Shown: positions 1-10,918 of the stretch, piece by piece | Numbering within the stretch: position 1 is the stretch's first letter | How the letters are laid out: each line of letters begins with the position of its first letter | Source: Cryptomeria japonica | Taxonomy: Eukaryota > Streptophyta > Pinopsida > Cupressales > Cupressaceae | NCBI RefSeq assembly: GCF_030272615.1 | Contig: NC_081410.1 | Coordinates: 122,326,640 to 122,390,639, forward strand | DNA: 64,000 nt | Direction: 5' to 3' | Translations under genes and position numbers: made by a program | The notes under the pieces: model-generated | Database searches by the model: none | Told to the model about the DNA's origin: nothing | The model's input: the letters and a program-made list of their open reading frames with translations, nothing else

Positions 1-194
1 TGTAACGGTTTCATATAGTTGGAGACAAGTGGCAAGGGTTCTATGTTATTTGGAGTAATAAAATAACACCTCCACAAAAACCAAAGATGGCATATTTCAT
101 GCATTTACCCATCATTTGCATGTCAAATTGTTTCAAAATTGAATTTTTGTTTATGGACATTTTGATGTCATTGTAGATGTCTCTCAGCATAATA

Positions 195-1125
195 AGCATC
201 AATTTTTTTCATCTTTAATATAGTAATAATTAAATTATATAGGTTTAATAAAGCATTTTTCTTTCTAACAACCCCAATCATATATAACTAACAACTATTA
301 ATAAATTAATAATATAATATTTTTTTCATATTCAAGGGAAATGGATAGGTAGGTCCAATATTTTGGAGCTTAGTTCTAGAAAGGGCAAACTCTCATTATT
401 ATTCGGGATCAATGGTTAGGGTTCGAACATGTCTTCCAACCAAGGTAATTCTATGTGCACTACATCAATCTCAGATCTATATGAGACGAACCTAAAGCCT
501 TTAACCAATTATGCCACCCGTTCAAACTAATGTTCATTTATTTATTGATTATCTATTAATCATTAATCTATGTTATCCACTATTTTCCAACATTCTCTAA
601 TAGTGCTAACATAATAACATATTCAATTTATCAATTTTTATTTTTGTTTTTTTCATTTTGAAATTTAAAAAAAATACATGTAATAAAGCATCATTTTTTT
701 TCATCTTTAATATAGTAATGATTAAATTATAGAGGTTTTATAAAACTTTTTTATTTCTAGCTACTCCTATCATTATATAACTAATATCTATTAATAAATC
801 AACAATATTATACCTTTTTTTTATATTCGAGGGAAATCAACAAGTTAGTCCAACAACCTAGAGATTAGCTCTAGAAAGGTTGAGCCCCCCATAACCTCTT
901 GGGATCGATGAATGGAGTCAGAATAAGCCTGCCAACCAAGATAAATCCAAGTGGAGAGAATCATTCCTATGACCTATAGGGGATAACCCAAAGCCCTTAA
1001 CCAAATATGGCACTCGGTCAAGCTCATTAACAATATTATGTTAATTTTTTTATTATTATTTATAAATTACTAATCTATGTTATGCATAATTTCCCAACAT
1101 TCCATAACATTGCTAACATAAGATT
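195..1125. repeat. diverged direct repeat, two units ~492 bp apart
   Basis: A block beginning near 195 (AGCATC, then a T-run and CATCTTTAATATAGTAAT) recurs near 687 in the same order. It is followed in both units by similar text, including TCTAGAAAGG and a later stretch with TATGTTAT and TTCCAACATTC. The units differ by many substitutions and small indels, so the duplication is old. No reading frame of note is present. The origin is unknown; it may be a fragment of a dispersed repeat. Confidence 0.7.
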
Positions 1126-1680
1126 TTTTATGTTTGTGCATTTCAACAATTTTTTTTGAATCTTAATTTCTTTTGAAAATGCACAATTAATAATATTTTC
1201 AAACTTTCAAATATATTTTTTGAATTTTGATACCAATAAAGTAACTATTTTTATAAAAAATTTGTGCAAGCAATGGTTTCCTCCAAATACAATTAATATT
1301 TGAAGTTTACTACACTCCTATGCTACATCCTCCTTGAAAATGTGAGAACCTCTATCAGTATATGGAAGAGATACATGGTTGACCTTTGGCATCCTCATTA
1401 CCATGTATGTTCTTTCTTTCAATGCATGAATGAATAATCAAATGTGGATTTATATTTTTGGAGCATCATTAAATTGCTTCAATTATATTTTTCCTGTCCT
1501 TTTCGTTTTCCACCTAATAAACTACACAAAATGAATTGTGATATTTGGCAAGATTTTCATGACAATTAAAGAATTCAAAGATTAGAGGATTTTCCTTATT
1601 GAAAATAATGAATGTGGTACCACAAATGAGTAAGTGCACATGGGGGACCAAATTTTTTTCACCCTTTTTTAATCCCTAGA
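1126..1680. other. AT-rich stretch without recognised feature
   Basis: No gene, LTR edge or repeat was recognised. Homopolymer runs of A and T are common and no long reading frame is present on either strand. Confidence 0.5.
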
Positions 1681-1683
1681 GAC

Positions 1684-1876
1684 CATAACATGATCACATT
1701 ATGCTTTGGAGTGAGCGAGCCTTAGGCTCGGTCAATTCAAACCATAATGTGATCACATTATGATCGCATTATGGTCTATTCAAACCATAATGCAAGTGCA
1801 TTATGATGTGCTTGCATTATAGTCAATTAAAACCATAACACAAGTGTGTTATAATGTACTTGCATTATAATCTTTT
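1684..1876. repeat. cluster of palindromes built on CATAATG/CATTATG
   Basis: Three consecutive units of 43-48 bp start near 1737, 1780 and 1828, each opening with a variant of TCAAACCATAA. Unit one contains the perfect 20-bp palindrome CATAATGTGATCACATTATG (1743-1762). The next two carry near-palindromes with different cores (CATAATGCAAG with CTTGCATTATA; ATAACACAAG with GTGTTAT). A perfect 6+3+6 hairpin, CGAGCC-TTA-GGCTCG, lies just upstream at 1716-1730. A related near-palindrome sits at about 4838-4861, on the other side of the retroelement insertion. Confidence 0.75.
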
Positions 1877-1914
1877 GAATATAAGAATTTATAACCCTAA
1901 AGAGTGAGAAGCAA

Positions 1915-2263
<349 letters not shown>

Positions 2264-2276
2264 GGAGATGTTATTT

Positions 2277-3174
2277 CTTCTGCCATTCACCATTAGACCT
2301 CTGACCCATGTAAGATCTCCAATTGTTCACTCTAGACCTTCACTTAACTGTTCTATGCCCATACTTGTTGCAATTGTAGCAATAACTATTAAAAGTACTA
2401 GTCTTATATCCATCATATGTATTAGGTCTATTACCATTAACAACATTGGATCTATTTCTACAAACATTAGCAGTAAGACCTACCTTGTGATAGTTAAAGC
2501 ATATTGGTTTGTAGGTTCTCTTACTGGTGTTCTTCTTTTTCTTCTTTGGTGCAGATTTGGCTTCATGCAAGGTGTCCTTGGTACCTGATGGTTCTCCTTG
2601 TTCAAATATTGTGTATCCCAAGCCATGTGTATCTTCGTTCTGCCTTTGTGACTGAATCTGCTCATCAAGCATAACAGTGATCTTGTTGTATTTAGCCAAT
2701 ATCTCATTAGCATCAGCCAACTCCTTAGTAAGATCTCGATTCTTTTTCATAAGACTCTCTTTAAGAGACATAGCCATGTCTAGATCAGTTTTCACTTCCT
2801 CTTTTTCCTCTTTTTCCTCTTGAAGATGTGCATGCAAGGTACTAATCTCTCGGTTCAACTTAATAATCTCATGCTCCTTATCTCTTATTGTGTCTTCAGT
2901 TGTTCTTCTGGCTTCCAACTCTTGAATCATCTTGATAGTAAGGGCTTCCAACTCTCTCCTTAGATTTGCCTTATCATCATTCAACTTTTCCATCTCATTC
3001 ACCAAGGCATCAATGTTTGCTTCCTCAGATGAACTGTTTTCACTAATTTCATATAGTTGTTTAGCGAGCTCTCTTCTTTTAGCCAATGAAGCTTTATACT
3101 TGACCCTTAACTAACCTAGGGCTTCTTCAGATTCTGCAAGCCTATTTGAAATCTCCCTGTAACTCATATCCCCC
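2277..3174 (-). pseudogene. gag-like relic: coiled coil plus zinc knuckles
   Basis: The frame reads minus from about 3174 (MGDMSYREISN) with one stop near 3112, and is then open for about 250 codons. The first ~150 residues are a charged coiled coil (KLNDDKANLRRELEALTIKM). A Lys-rich stretch follows, then two degraded CCHC knuckles: CFNYHKVGLTANVC, and CYNCNKYGH, which runs into a stop before its last cysteine. The segment RQNEDTHGLGY followed by GEPSGT matches RQNDDSR, LGF and GESSGT in the gag at 39.7 kb, showing common descent. The C-terminal end is cut by the deletion junction at 2276. It would have acted as a nucleocapsid-type RNA-binding protein and is now broken. Confidence 0.75.
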
Positions 3175-3186
3175 ATGTTATCCTCA

Positions 3187-3248
3187 AGGATCTTTACCTC
3201 AAGCGGTTAAGCTTTTGCAGAAAGAGGACCTAATGCTCTAATACCAAT
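3187..3248 (-). promoter_or_regulatory. primer-binding site and conserved leader motif
   Basis: Directly inside the LTR the minus strand reads ATTGGTATTAGAGC, one base off the usual plant Copia site TGGTATCAGAGC, which pairs with initiator methionine tRNA. About 25 bases on comes a motif containing AAGCTTAACCGCTTGAGGTA and AAGATCC. The same motif lies at 59.6 kb in the pol-bearing Copia element, and a variant lies at 39.67 kb in element 2. Confidence 0.8.
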
Positions 3249-4741
3249 TGTTATTTAGAGGATCCAATTAATATTGAGAGGGGGTGGGTGAATCAATATT
3301 AACAACAAACTGAAATCTTAAACCAAACTGATCAATACTTCACCAAAATAGATCATAACCAGTACTGGTAGCCACTGAAATCAATCTACTAATCATATTT
3401 ATCAAACTGCTCATTTAAGTGTTTTGTATCATGCATGTAATAGAAATATATCAAATTAACACATAAGAAATCAAGCAACACATGAACACCAGGATTTTCA
3501 CGTGGAAACCCAAATGGGAAAAACCACGGTGGGAATTGGTACCCACAAAATAATGCACTCTTTCGTAATGTGCCATGTTAGGAGCCTAGCCCGGTTAGGA
3601 GCTTACAATTATGCCCGGTTAGGAGCAGACCCTGTTAGGAGTCCCCCGGTTAAGGGATTTACCTCAGCCCTGTTAGGAGCTTTACTCTATTAGGAGTAAT
3701 TTTGTGAAAGGATTTAGAACCCAAGCTAATGAGTCACCCAGTGAAGGGATTTATACAATTAGGTATGTCAAGACCTACCTAGTTAAGAGATTTTGAGTCT
3801 GCTACAACTGTTAGGGAACAACAGATGTATGATCTGAAAATAGCACTCTCTACTTGCTTGTACAGATCCTTTTCTGCTCCAATTTGCTTCTCTCTTGCAG
3901 ATACACACTGGTTCGGCCACACACTCTTCTTTTGATCACCGACATAGTAAATCATCACAGACTTACCCTAAATAGACTTTACAACTTAGTCGGTTATAAA
4001 ACCCTAACCTCATACTAAGATTTACATCATAGATCATCACAGATCTTTACAAATCATTATAGATCATCATATGGATCATTACAACAAATTACAAATCAAT
4101 TACAGTCGTTGAATGATCACCACACATTGATATGATACACTTTCAAACCCTTAGCTCGTTCTACTAAGCACTTCACTCATTCCCAAGAAAGTCGCTCTTT
4201 GTACATGCCAAAACAATATCTTATCACTTCACGCGGATTCAACCACGTCATCAACATCTTACAAACATAATGTAATACACCACCGAACTCAAAATCATTA
4301 CCGATTATAAGATTTGAATATCGGTTTTTAAACCCTACTAAAACCTTAAAGAAAATACATCAGTCAATCACAAACATGACTTTCGATAGCCAAAACATGA
4401 TGCGGTTCTGGTCATAACCTCATTACAATGTTACAAACACATATTCCAAACCGCAACACCAAATTCCTCACCAATCTCTAGATCCAATTACTTAAGCATA
4501 ACACAATTTCACATTTACTGGTTAAAGTTCTATTTGCCAGTTAACTGTCAAATCCATTCCATAGCTTTTCGATCAATCATAGACGACTTAGATAACATGA
4601 TAGAGCAATGTAACCATAGTTGCTATCAATGACAACACAAATTGATCATCAAGTCATCAAACAACAACTCAACTATATCATCACCAACAGTCCTTATACC
4701 AGTTCATCAATTTCATCAACAGTTATGTGAATATGCCAACA
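3249..4741 (-). repeat. 5' LTR of the deleted Copia element
   Basis: A 1,493-bp LTR, reading TGTTGGC at its minus-strand start and ending AAATAACA next to the primer-binding site. It shares blocks with the LTRs at 53.9 and 59.7 kb: the block that reads ACGTGGAAACCCAAATGGG and AAAAACCACGG on the plus strand (3499-3526), a series of short GTTAGGAG or GTTAAG repeats, and the CACCCCCTCTCA-type terminus. The plus strand around 3540-3800 holds the Pro/Arg-coding frames produced by the GTTAGGAG series; these are not genes. Confidence 0.8.
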
Positions 4742-4746
4742 GGAGA

Positions 4747-6200
4747 GAGATAAAAAACAAGGGGGAGACGAGATCATTTTCATTCACAAAAATGTAAGCA
4801 TGTTATAGAAATGCCTAAGGAAAACAATAATGAGAGTGTGTTATAATGCTAGCACATTATAATTTACTCATGTTATTTTCTACCTTGGGAATTTCCAATC
4901 CTTAGGGTTGGATTTTCCTTGGGCATCAAATTGAAAGGTTTAAAGGAACATTTCAATACCCAAAGATGTGTTTTTTCAAATTCTAATAAAAAAAAAAAAT
5001 GATAATGGTGTAGATCCTTCTTAGATGGTTGCACTTTTAATATTCCAAACTAAAAACTTTAACAAATAATAATGAAGTTGTGATATGGAAATAAGCCTAT
5101 CATGCGACCTTCATACACAACTAATCACACCTTGCAAAACTCAATAGAATAAGAGGAACAAGTTCATTTATTATATAATATATCAAGGAGTACAAAGTCT
5201 TCACATACTCATTACAAGAAAGCATACATGCCTCCAAACATTCATTATAGGTACACAAATAGACCAACATACAAATCTATTAGCCTTTGGTGCCCACAAA
5301 AAAGAATTGATTTAAGTTCTTTCACTAGTAATCACCAGTAATTTGATTCAACCTACACTTCATATTCACATGTCTCAACACTAACTCTTCATGTCTGATA
5401 CATCATAAGATTTAATATTCACATGGCTAACATTCATATTTTTAACCAATAATTTGATCTTCAAAAGAGCCAATGCCATCCCAATTCAGTCATTACCTTG
5501 GCCAACCCTTCACAAGAAAAATATTCTATTCTTTTATATTTCTTGTTGGTAAGCTAGAACATTTTAAATAGAAAAGCAAATGGTTAAATAACCAAAGAAC
5601 ACATGGTATCATATGATTCACATGGCTACTCATTTAATCTCCTTTCATCAAACTTTTCCTAAATTCAAAACTTTGGCCTGAGATCCAACATTAAGCTTTC
5701 TATCTTGCATTGTCTTCACTAGTCAAGTTTCAATTTTGAGTTATTTTGAAGCCCTTAAAATTTGAGGTTATTGAATGGACAAGTTCTTTATGAATCCCAA
5801 CACATACTCTTGTTCACTGGGAGTTGACCATCGACCATGAACCTTGTTCTCACTTTACCCATTATTGGATAAAGGTTAATGCAAAACTCTGAATTTGAAG
5901 GAAAAATATTGTCATGGCCTTCATCAAAAGGGGGTTTAGGAAAGACTTGAATGTCATACCAATATAGATATTGGGTTTAGTTTCCTCCATGATACAAATT
6001 CCCACTAAAATTATCATATCTTAAATTTTGTTGATGTTCCCTAAATCCTTTAGGTTATATTATTGGAGTATGAGATAGATTGATACCCTAAACCTCTCTT
6101 ACATGCATTAGGGTTTATCTAGATAACTTACCTTGGGACATCTATGAAGTGCTTAACTATTTATTAAAGTCTATTTAAGCTTCTTGATAATGATGAACTC
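4747..6200. other. AT-rich stretch, possibly a decayed LTR of the neighbouring gypsy relic
   Basis: The first 150 bases continue the purine-rich and palindromic flank seen left of the insertion. Beyond that no coding region is recognisable. Because the gypsy polyprotein to the right ends near 6.2 kb on the minus strand, its 3' LTR would be expected here. No TG...CA edges or matching second copy were found, so this is only inference. Confidence 0.35.
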
Positions 6201-6639
6201 TTGCCTTAGGTCAAAATTGAAGAACCTTCCTCCTACACATCTTCAAAACTCACAACTACAAAGCAACAAGAATTGAAAATTAAAAATATTTTTGGTTGAT
6301 GTTGATAGCTCATGTACCTAGATTCTCTTGGATCAATCATGTTGGGTAAGTGAAATGTTCCATGAGTTTGGAACTTAATATTTTTTTTGGAAAATTCTAA
6401 AATTGGAACCCCATACTTATCCAGTTTTGTAGCTTTCAACCAAGATGCCTCATCTGCGGGCCTATCCTTTCAATGGATCAAGTACTCCACATACTCTTTT
6501 TTTTCTTGTCTTCTTTGTCACTTGAGAACCAATTAATCAATCAATTTCCAAGTAGATTTATTTTTAGGAATTTGATCTATCCATTCTATTGTATCCTGCA
6601 AGTAATCAAGTATGCCCCCTTGTACACTTGTCTCCCTTC

Positions 6640-7560
6640 ATGGTACTTGTAAAGATCAATAATATTATAGATAAGGGAGACATATACACTTATTATAATG
6701 TTAATCTTAGAAGCATTGGCTAAAACATTTCTTAGGACCTTGCAAGGACCTATCTTACTTTATAATTTGTTATAGATTCCTTGTGGGAACCTCTCCTTCC
6801 TCAAGTATGTCAAAACCAAATCTCCAACTTAAAATTCTCACTATGTTCTCTCAATATTAACATAATCACTGTATTTGGTGACACTTTTCTCCAATCTCTC
6901 TCTCACTTCCTCAAGTGAAAATCACAAATTTACTCAACTACAACACTTTTCTTATCTTACCAAATCTACATTTTCCCTTATTTCATCCAAATCCCTTGGG
7001 GTGTACCCATACACAATGCAAAATGGGCCTTTTCTCACACTCTTATTTATTGAATTACTGTATGAAAACTATGTTTGGTCTAATGCTAAATCCCAATGGG
7101 TAGGCATGCTACCTATTATACATTTCAACAAATTACACAAACTCCTATTCACAACCTTTGACCATTGGTCTGAGGATAGTAGGCTGAAATAAACTCTATT
7201 ATGTTCCCAACCTCTTCTATAAGGTGCATCGAAAATGACCTACAAACTTTGTATATATATTTGAACTAATGCTCTTAGGTAGGTCATACAACCTAAATAC
7301 TTTATTTGAAAAATAATGTGGCTATGTGGGATGCATCATTACATTTATTGCATGAAATGAAATGTGTCATTTTAGAAAATCTATCCACAACAACAAAAAT
7401 AGAATCCTTACCTCTTTGTGTTCAAGGTAGTCCTAAGACAAAATCCATCCTAATGTATTCCCATGACCTTTGTGGTATTGGTAAAGGCCGATACATTCTC
7501 ATTTTGTGCTTTTCCCCTTAGCATGTTGACAAATTTTGCACCTTTTCCATCTTCACATCA
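6640..7560 (-). pseudogene. Ty3/gypsy integrase relic
   Basis: Read on the minus strand in several frames, the sequence gives the plant gypsy integrase order: WEYIRMDFVLGLP (first catalytic Asp), [13 protein letters not shown], and later AYYPQTNGQ, where families usually have AYHPQTDGQ. A downstream segment resembling the usual post-integrase region contains DLYKYHEG. Stops and frameshifts occur every 20-60 codons. It belongs to the same broken polyprotein as the RT and RNase H relics upstream and is not functional. Confidence 0.8.
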
Positions 7561-7839
7561 GTTCATTCATGTCAACCAATAGTATCCTTCATTCAACAAT
7601 GCTACTATCTTGTCCACACCAACAAAATTTCTCAGACCTCCACCCTACTTCTCCCTTATTTAATTTTCCTTCATTGACCCTTCAAGTATATGTAACTTCT
7701 TCCCCTTGAATAAAAATCCTTCTTGGATAAACTATTCTAGCCATGGAGTCCTATCTTTCTCTATCAAACTCTTACAAGCAATTCAAACCTTCTTTAGATC
7801 ATCTCTTTCATACAAGTCTTTGATAAAATCAAATCCCAC

Positions 7840-8440
7840 AACAGTCTTATAGTTTCTACTCAATGCATTAGCTACCCAGCTAGATTGTCCACTCCTATAC
7901 TTCAAAATAAATGAATAAATTTGTAAGAATTTGACCCACTTCATGTGTTATTGATTTATATTATCTTGGCTATTGATAAATTGTAAAGCATGGTGATCCA
8001 TGTACAAAATGAATTCCTTGGGCAAAAAATAATGTTTCCATCTCTTCAATGCTTTCACAATGACATAAAACTCTTGATCATATACTAAGTACTTCTTGGC
8101 CTCCTTCAATTTCTCACCAAATTATGGTATAGGTCTACCATCTTAACTTAACACTCCTCCAATGGTTATCTACTTCATGTGTTTCCGATTAAGCTTACCT
8201 TGGTTGTTGATAAGTGTGGTAATCTGTTTACAACATGAACTCCTTGGGCAACAAATGTCAATGACACAAAAATCTTGGTCATATATTGAGTACGTCTTCT
8301 TGGCTTCATTTAATTTCCCACCAAATTATGCTATAGGTATACCCTCTTTAATGAACACTCCTCCAATGGTTGTCCCAATTGTATCACAATCAACCTCATT
8401 TTTTTTTAAATATGAAAAAGCTAACATTGGATGTGTGGTC
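7840..8440 (-). pseudogene. Ty3/gypsy RNase H relic with internal duplication
   Basis: The minus strand encodes the gypsy RNase H landmarks FGEKLKEAKKYLVYDQEFYV, LPKEFILYMDHHALQFINSQ and VANALSR, with stops between them. The domain occurs one and a half times. The segment starting at 7938 (plus-strand text ACTTCATGTG) is repeated from 8172, period 234 bp, and the second copy encodes FGGKLNEAKKTYSIYDQDF. The duplication would have disrupted the fold even without the stops. Confidence 0.8.
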
Positions 8441-8559
8441 ACTTTGTCCTTAAAAAAAACCCCTCTTTATTGTATCTATTCATACACATTCTCTTCTACT
8501 TTTCTTCATTATCACCCTAATTAAAGCACAAATCCTAGTGAAATTTTTGTGAACCTCTA

Positions 8560-9250
8560 TAGAATCTCCCTAATCCATGAAAAAAATTGGCTTCAAACAT
8601 ACTCTTTGGTGAAGGTCAATCTAAAATAGCCTTGAATTTCTTAGGGCCCATTTTCAACCCTTCACTTGACACCAAAAAACCCAAAGGCTACATGCTTTTA
8701 GATTCACCATCAACTTTTCTTCTTTCAATATTTACAATATTGTCCTAATGTGCAACAAATTTTCTTCCGTTGTTTTGCTAAAAACCAAAATATCATCTAG
8801 ATATACTATTACAAACTTACTCAAAAAAGGTTTTAGTGCCTCATTTATCAACTACATGAAGGTACCTAGAGCATTTGTCAGCCCATATAGCATCACCAAC
8901 CACTCATATAAACCATATTTTGTTTTAAACACTATCTTTCTCTCATCTCCTTCATGAATTCATATTTGATGGTACCCAATTTTCAAGTCTATCTTCAAGA
9001 AGTACTTATCTCCACTCAAGTAGTTCACCACACCATTTATCTAGGGTAGAAAGAACTTATAAGATTGTGATCATATTTATGGCTTTATAGTTTGTACATA
9101 TCTACCATTCTCCATCCTTCTTGGGTGTGAGTATTGAAGACACAACACATAGACTCAAGCTTTCTGTACTCAAACATTTATCAAGTAGCTCTTGTACTTG
9201 TCTATTGATCTAGATCATAGTCAATTGGTGTCATCTTATAGGGAGCCTTG
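8560..9250 (-). pseudogene. Ty3/gypsy reverse transcriptase relic
   Basis: The minus strand gives, in order, LSGDKYFLKIDLKIGYHQI, then [20 protein letters not shown], then the catalytic box VYLDDILVFSK (near 8790-8810). The connection region follows, reading PSPKSMFEA and FFHGLGRFYRG. This is the standard order for plant Ty3/gypsy RT. In-frame stops and shifts make it inactive. Spacing to the protease upstream and RNase H downstream is as expected for one polyprotein. Confidence 0.9.
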
Positions 9251-9499
9251 TTTGGCAAGCTAGCCCCTAGTATTAAATCTATACAATGACTAATACTTCT
9301 CAATGGTTGTAACCAATTCAAAAACTCCATAACAATTTATGAGTACTCTTCCAAAATCTATTGTACCTCCATTAGAATATCCTCTTTCTTTTTTCCTATC
9401 CCAACTTTTGCAGTCTTGGGAATGAAACCACATAAAGCTCTCTCCTTCTTCGTATCCTTTAAGAATTGTTTCCCAATCACCAAACAAACTCGAGGATTC

Positions 9500-9870
9500 T
9501 TCTATACTTCTTCCTTTCTGTCTTTCATGGGGTTTAAAGTATATGCCATTCTGCCTTTCTTTATTGTATAACAATTTGTTTTGCCATCATGAATGATTTG
9601 TCTATCATATTGCAAAGTTTTTCCAATCAAGACATGGCATGCACCCATTGGCATCACATTGGATAATATCTCATCCTTATAATTGCCTATATGAAAATTT
9701 ACCAGACATTGCTCACTTACCAATAAATAGTGACCCTTCTATAGCCATGCCACTTTATAGAGACTGGGATGTTTCATCCACTTCAACTATAACTTTTCTA
9801 CGATATTCTCTAACACCTAATTATTAGTACTATTACTGTCAATGATAAGCTTACAACCCTTACCTCCAGA
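9500..9870 (-). pseudogene. Ty3/gypsy aspartic protease relic
   Basis: The minus strand reads GGKGCKLIIDSNSTNN followed by a stop, then CLVNFHIGNYKDEI and MPMGACHVLIGKTLQYDRQI. This matches the C-terminal half of plant gypsy retropepsins. The catalytic triplet, normally Asp-Ser/Thr-Gly, reads Asp-Ser-Asn here, so it would be inactive. The frame continues toward the RT relic. Confidence 0.8.
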
Positions 9871-10640
9871 TTTATATTTTGGTATAGAACAAATTTCTTT
9901 GCTATGCTCGTTCCTCCTCCTCTTTTATTGATTTTAATATAATTCTATTTATCATCAAATACTTTGTGTCATTTGGATCATCTTTATGTTTGGGCAACAT
10001 GAATTATGGCCTCTTTACCCTTATCACCACTCTGTCAGTACTTATGAACATTCAAATGCTTTGTGCTCTTCTTTTCCACATTGGTAACACATACTAGTGA
10101 AACCTCTATCTCTTGCTAGAAATGTAGTATTATTAATTAGAGCATGAGATGAATACTAAAGAGATTGATGTCAAGATAGGGTGGCAATCATTGCTAAAAT
10201 AAAGTAGAATATTAGAAATGTTGGCCCTTCAAAAGTATATGACTTAAGAGGTGAGTGTGTTCTCCTAGGACAACCCCCTTAGTGGTTGGATTAAAAGAGA
10301 TGAGGAATATTGAAGACAACATTCATCAACGTGTAGAGGGCCTATAAGCAAATGTAGTAGTTTGTTATTTAGGAAATTGAAGTGTGTCTAGATGTTTAAT
10401 TTACTTCTAAAAACATATGAACCAATGGCACATTTAATGTCTTTAATTATCAAAACATAATGAGATGTTATATAAATGTGTACCAAGTCAACTTATAATT
10501 ACTGATTTATAATTTAAAATTAATAGTATTTATTAATTAATTAAAAATAAAAATATTGTCAAATATCAGAATAACATTTGACTTATTTATGAATAATTAG
10601 AAATAAAAAAATCAATATAGAAAAGTGGTTGCAAATCTTT
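9871..10640. other. stretch without recognised gene
   Basis: The first ~200 bases may be the decayed gag end of the gypsy relic, but no zinc knuckle could be confirmed. The rest is AT-rich, with no LTR edge or long frame. A host-gene promoter would be expected somewhere in the right half; no element can be named with confidence. Confidence 0.4.
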
Positions 10641-10918
10641 CTTGGTACTCTAAAACACTTCAAACCGAAAAAGATATTTAATCGGTGAACAAACTGTTAA
10701 GTCATTGAGGAGGATAGGGTTATAAGTTTTGCGTACAAATTTGGCTTTAAATAGGACCAGATTTTCATAGTCTACGTTATAAGTCAGCGTTGTGATCAAT
10801 TGAATAGTCACCATAAACATCGTCATTTGTAACGAAGAACGATCATTTCTGTCACCTGCAAATCTTGAGCAGAGAAAAGTCATTCACCTTTCAAATCTGT
10901 TAAAGACTGACAATTAAG

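Larger units (their letters stand above)
2269..4741 (-). mobile_element. internally deleted Copia-type LTR element with GGAGA target-site duplication
   Basis: On the minus strand the element runs from a complete 5' LTR (4741 down to 3249), through a primer-binding site and a gag relic, to 2277. It then ends in the eight bases AAATAACA, which equal the last eight bases of the LTR. GGAGA flanks it on both sides (2264-2268 and 4742-4746). So the right half of gag, any pol and nearly all of the 3' LTR appear to have been lost by an internal deletion that kept the outer end. GGAGA is common in the purine-rich left flank, so the duplication alone would be weak; together with the eight-base LTR end it is persuasive. 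Confidence 0.75.
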
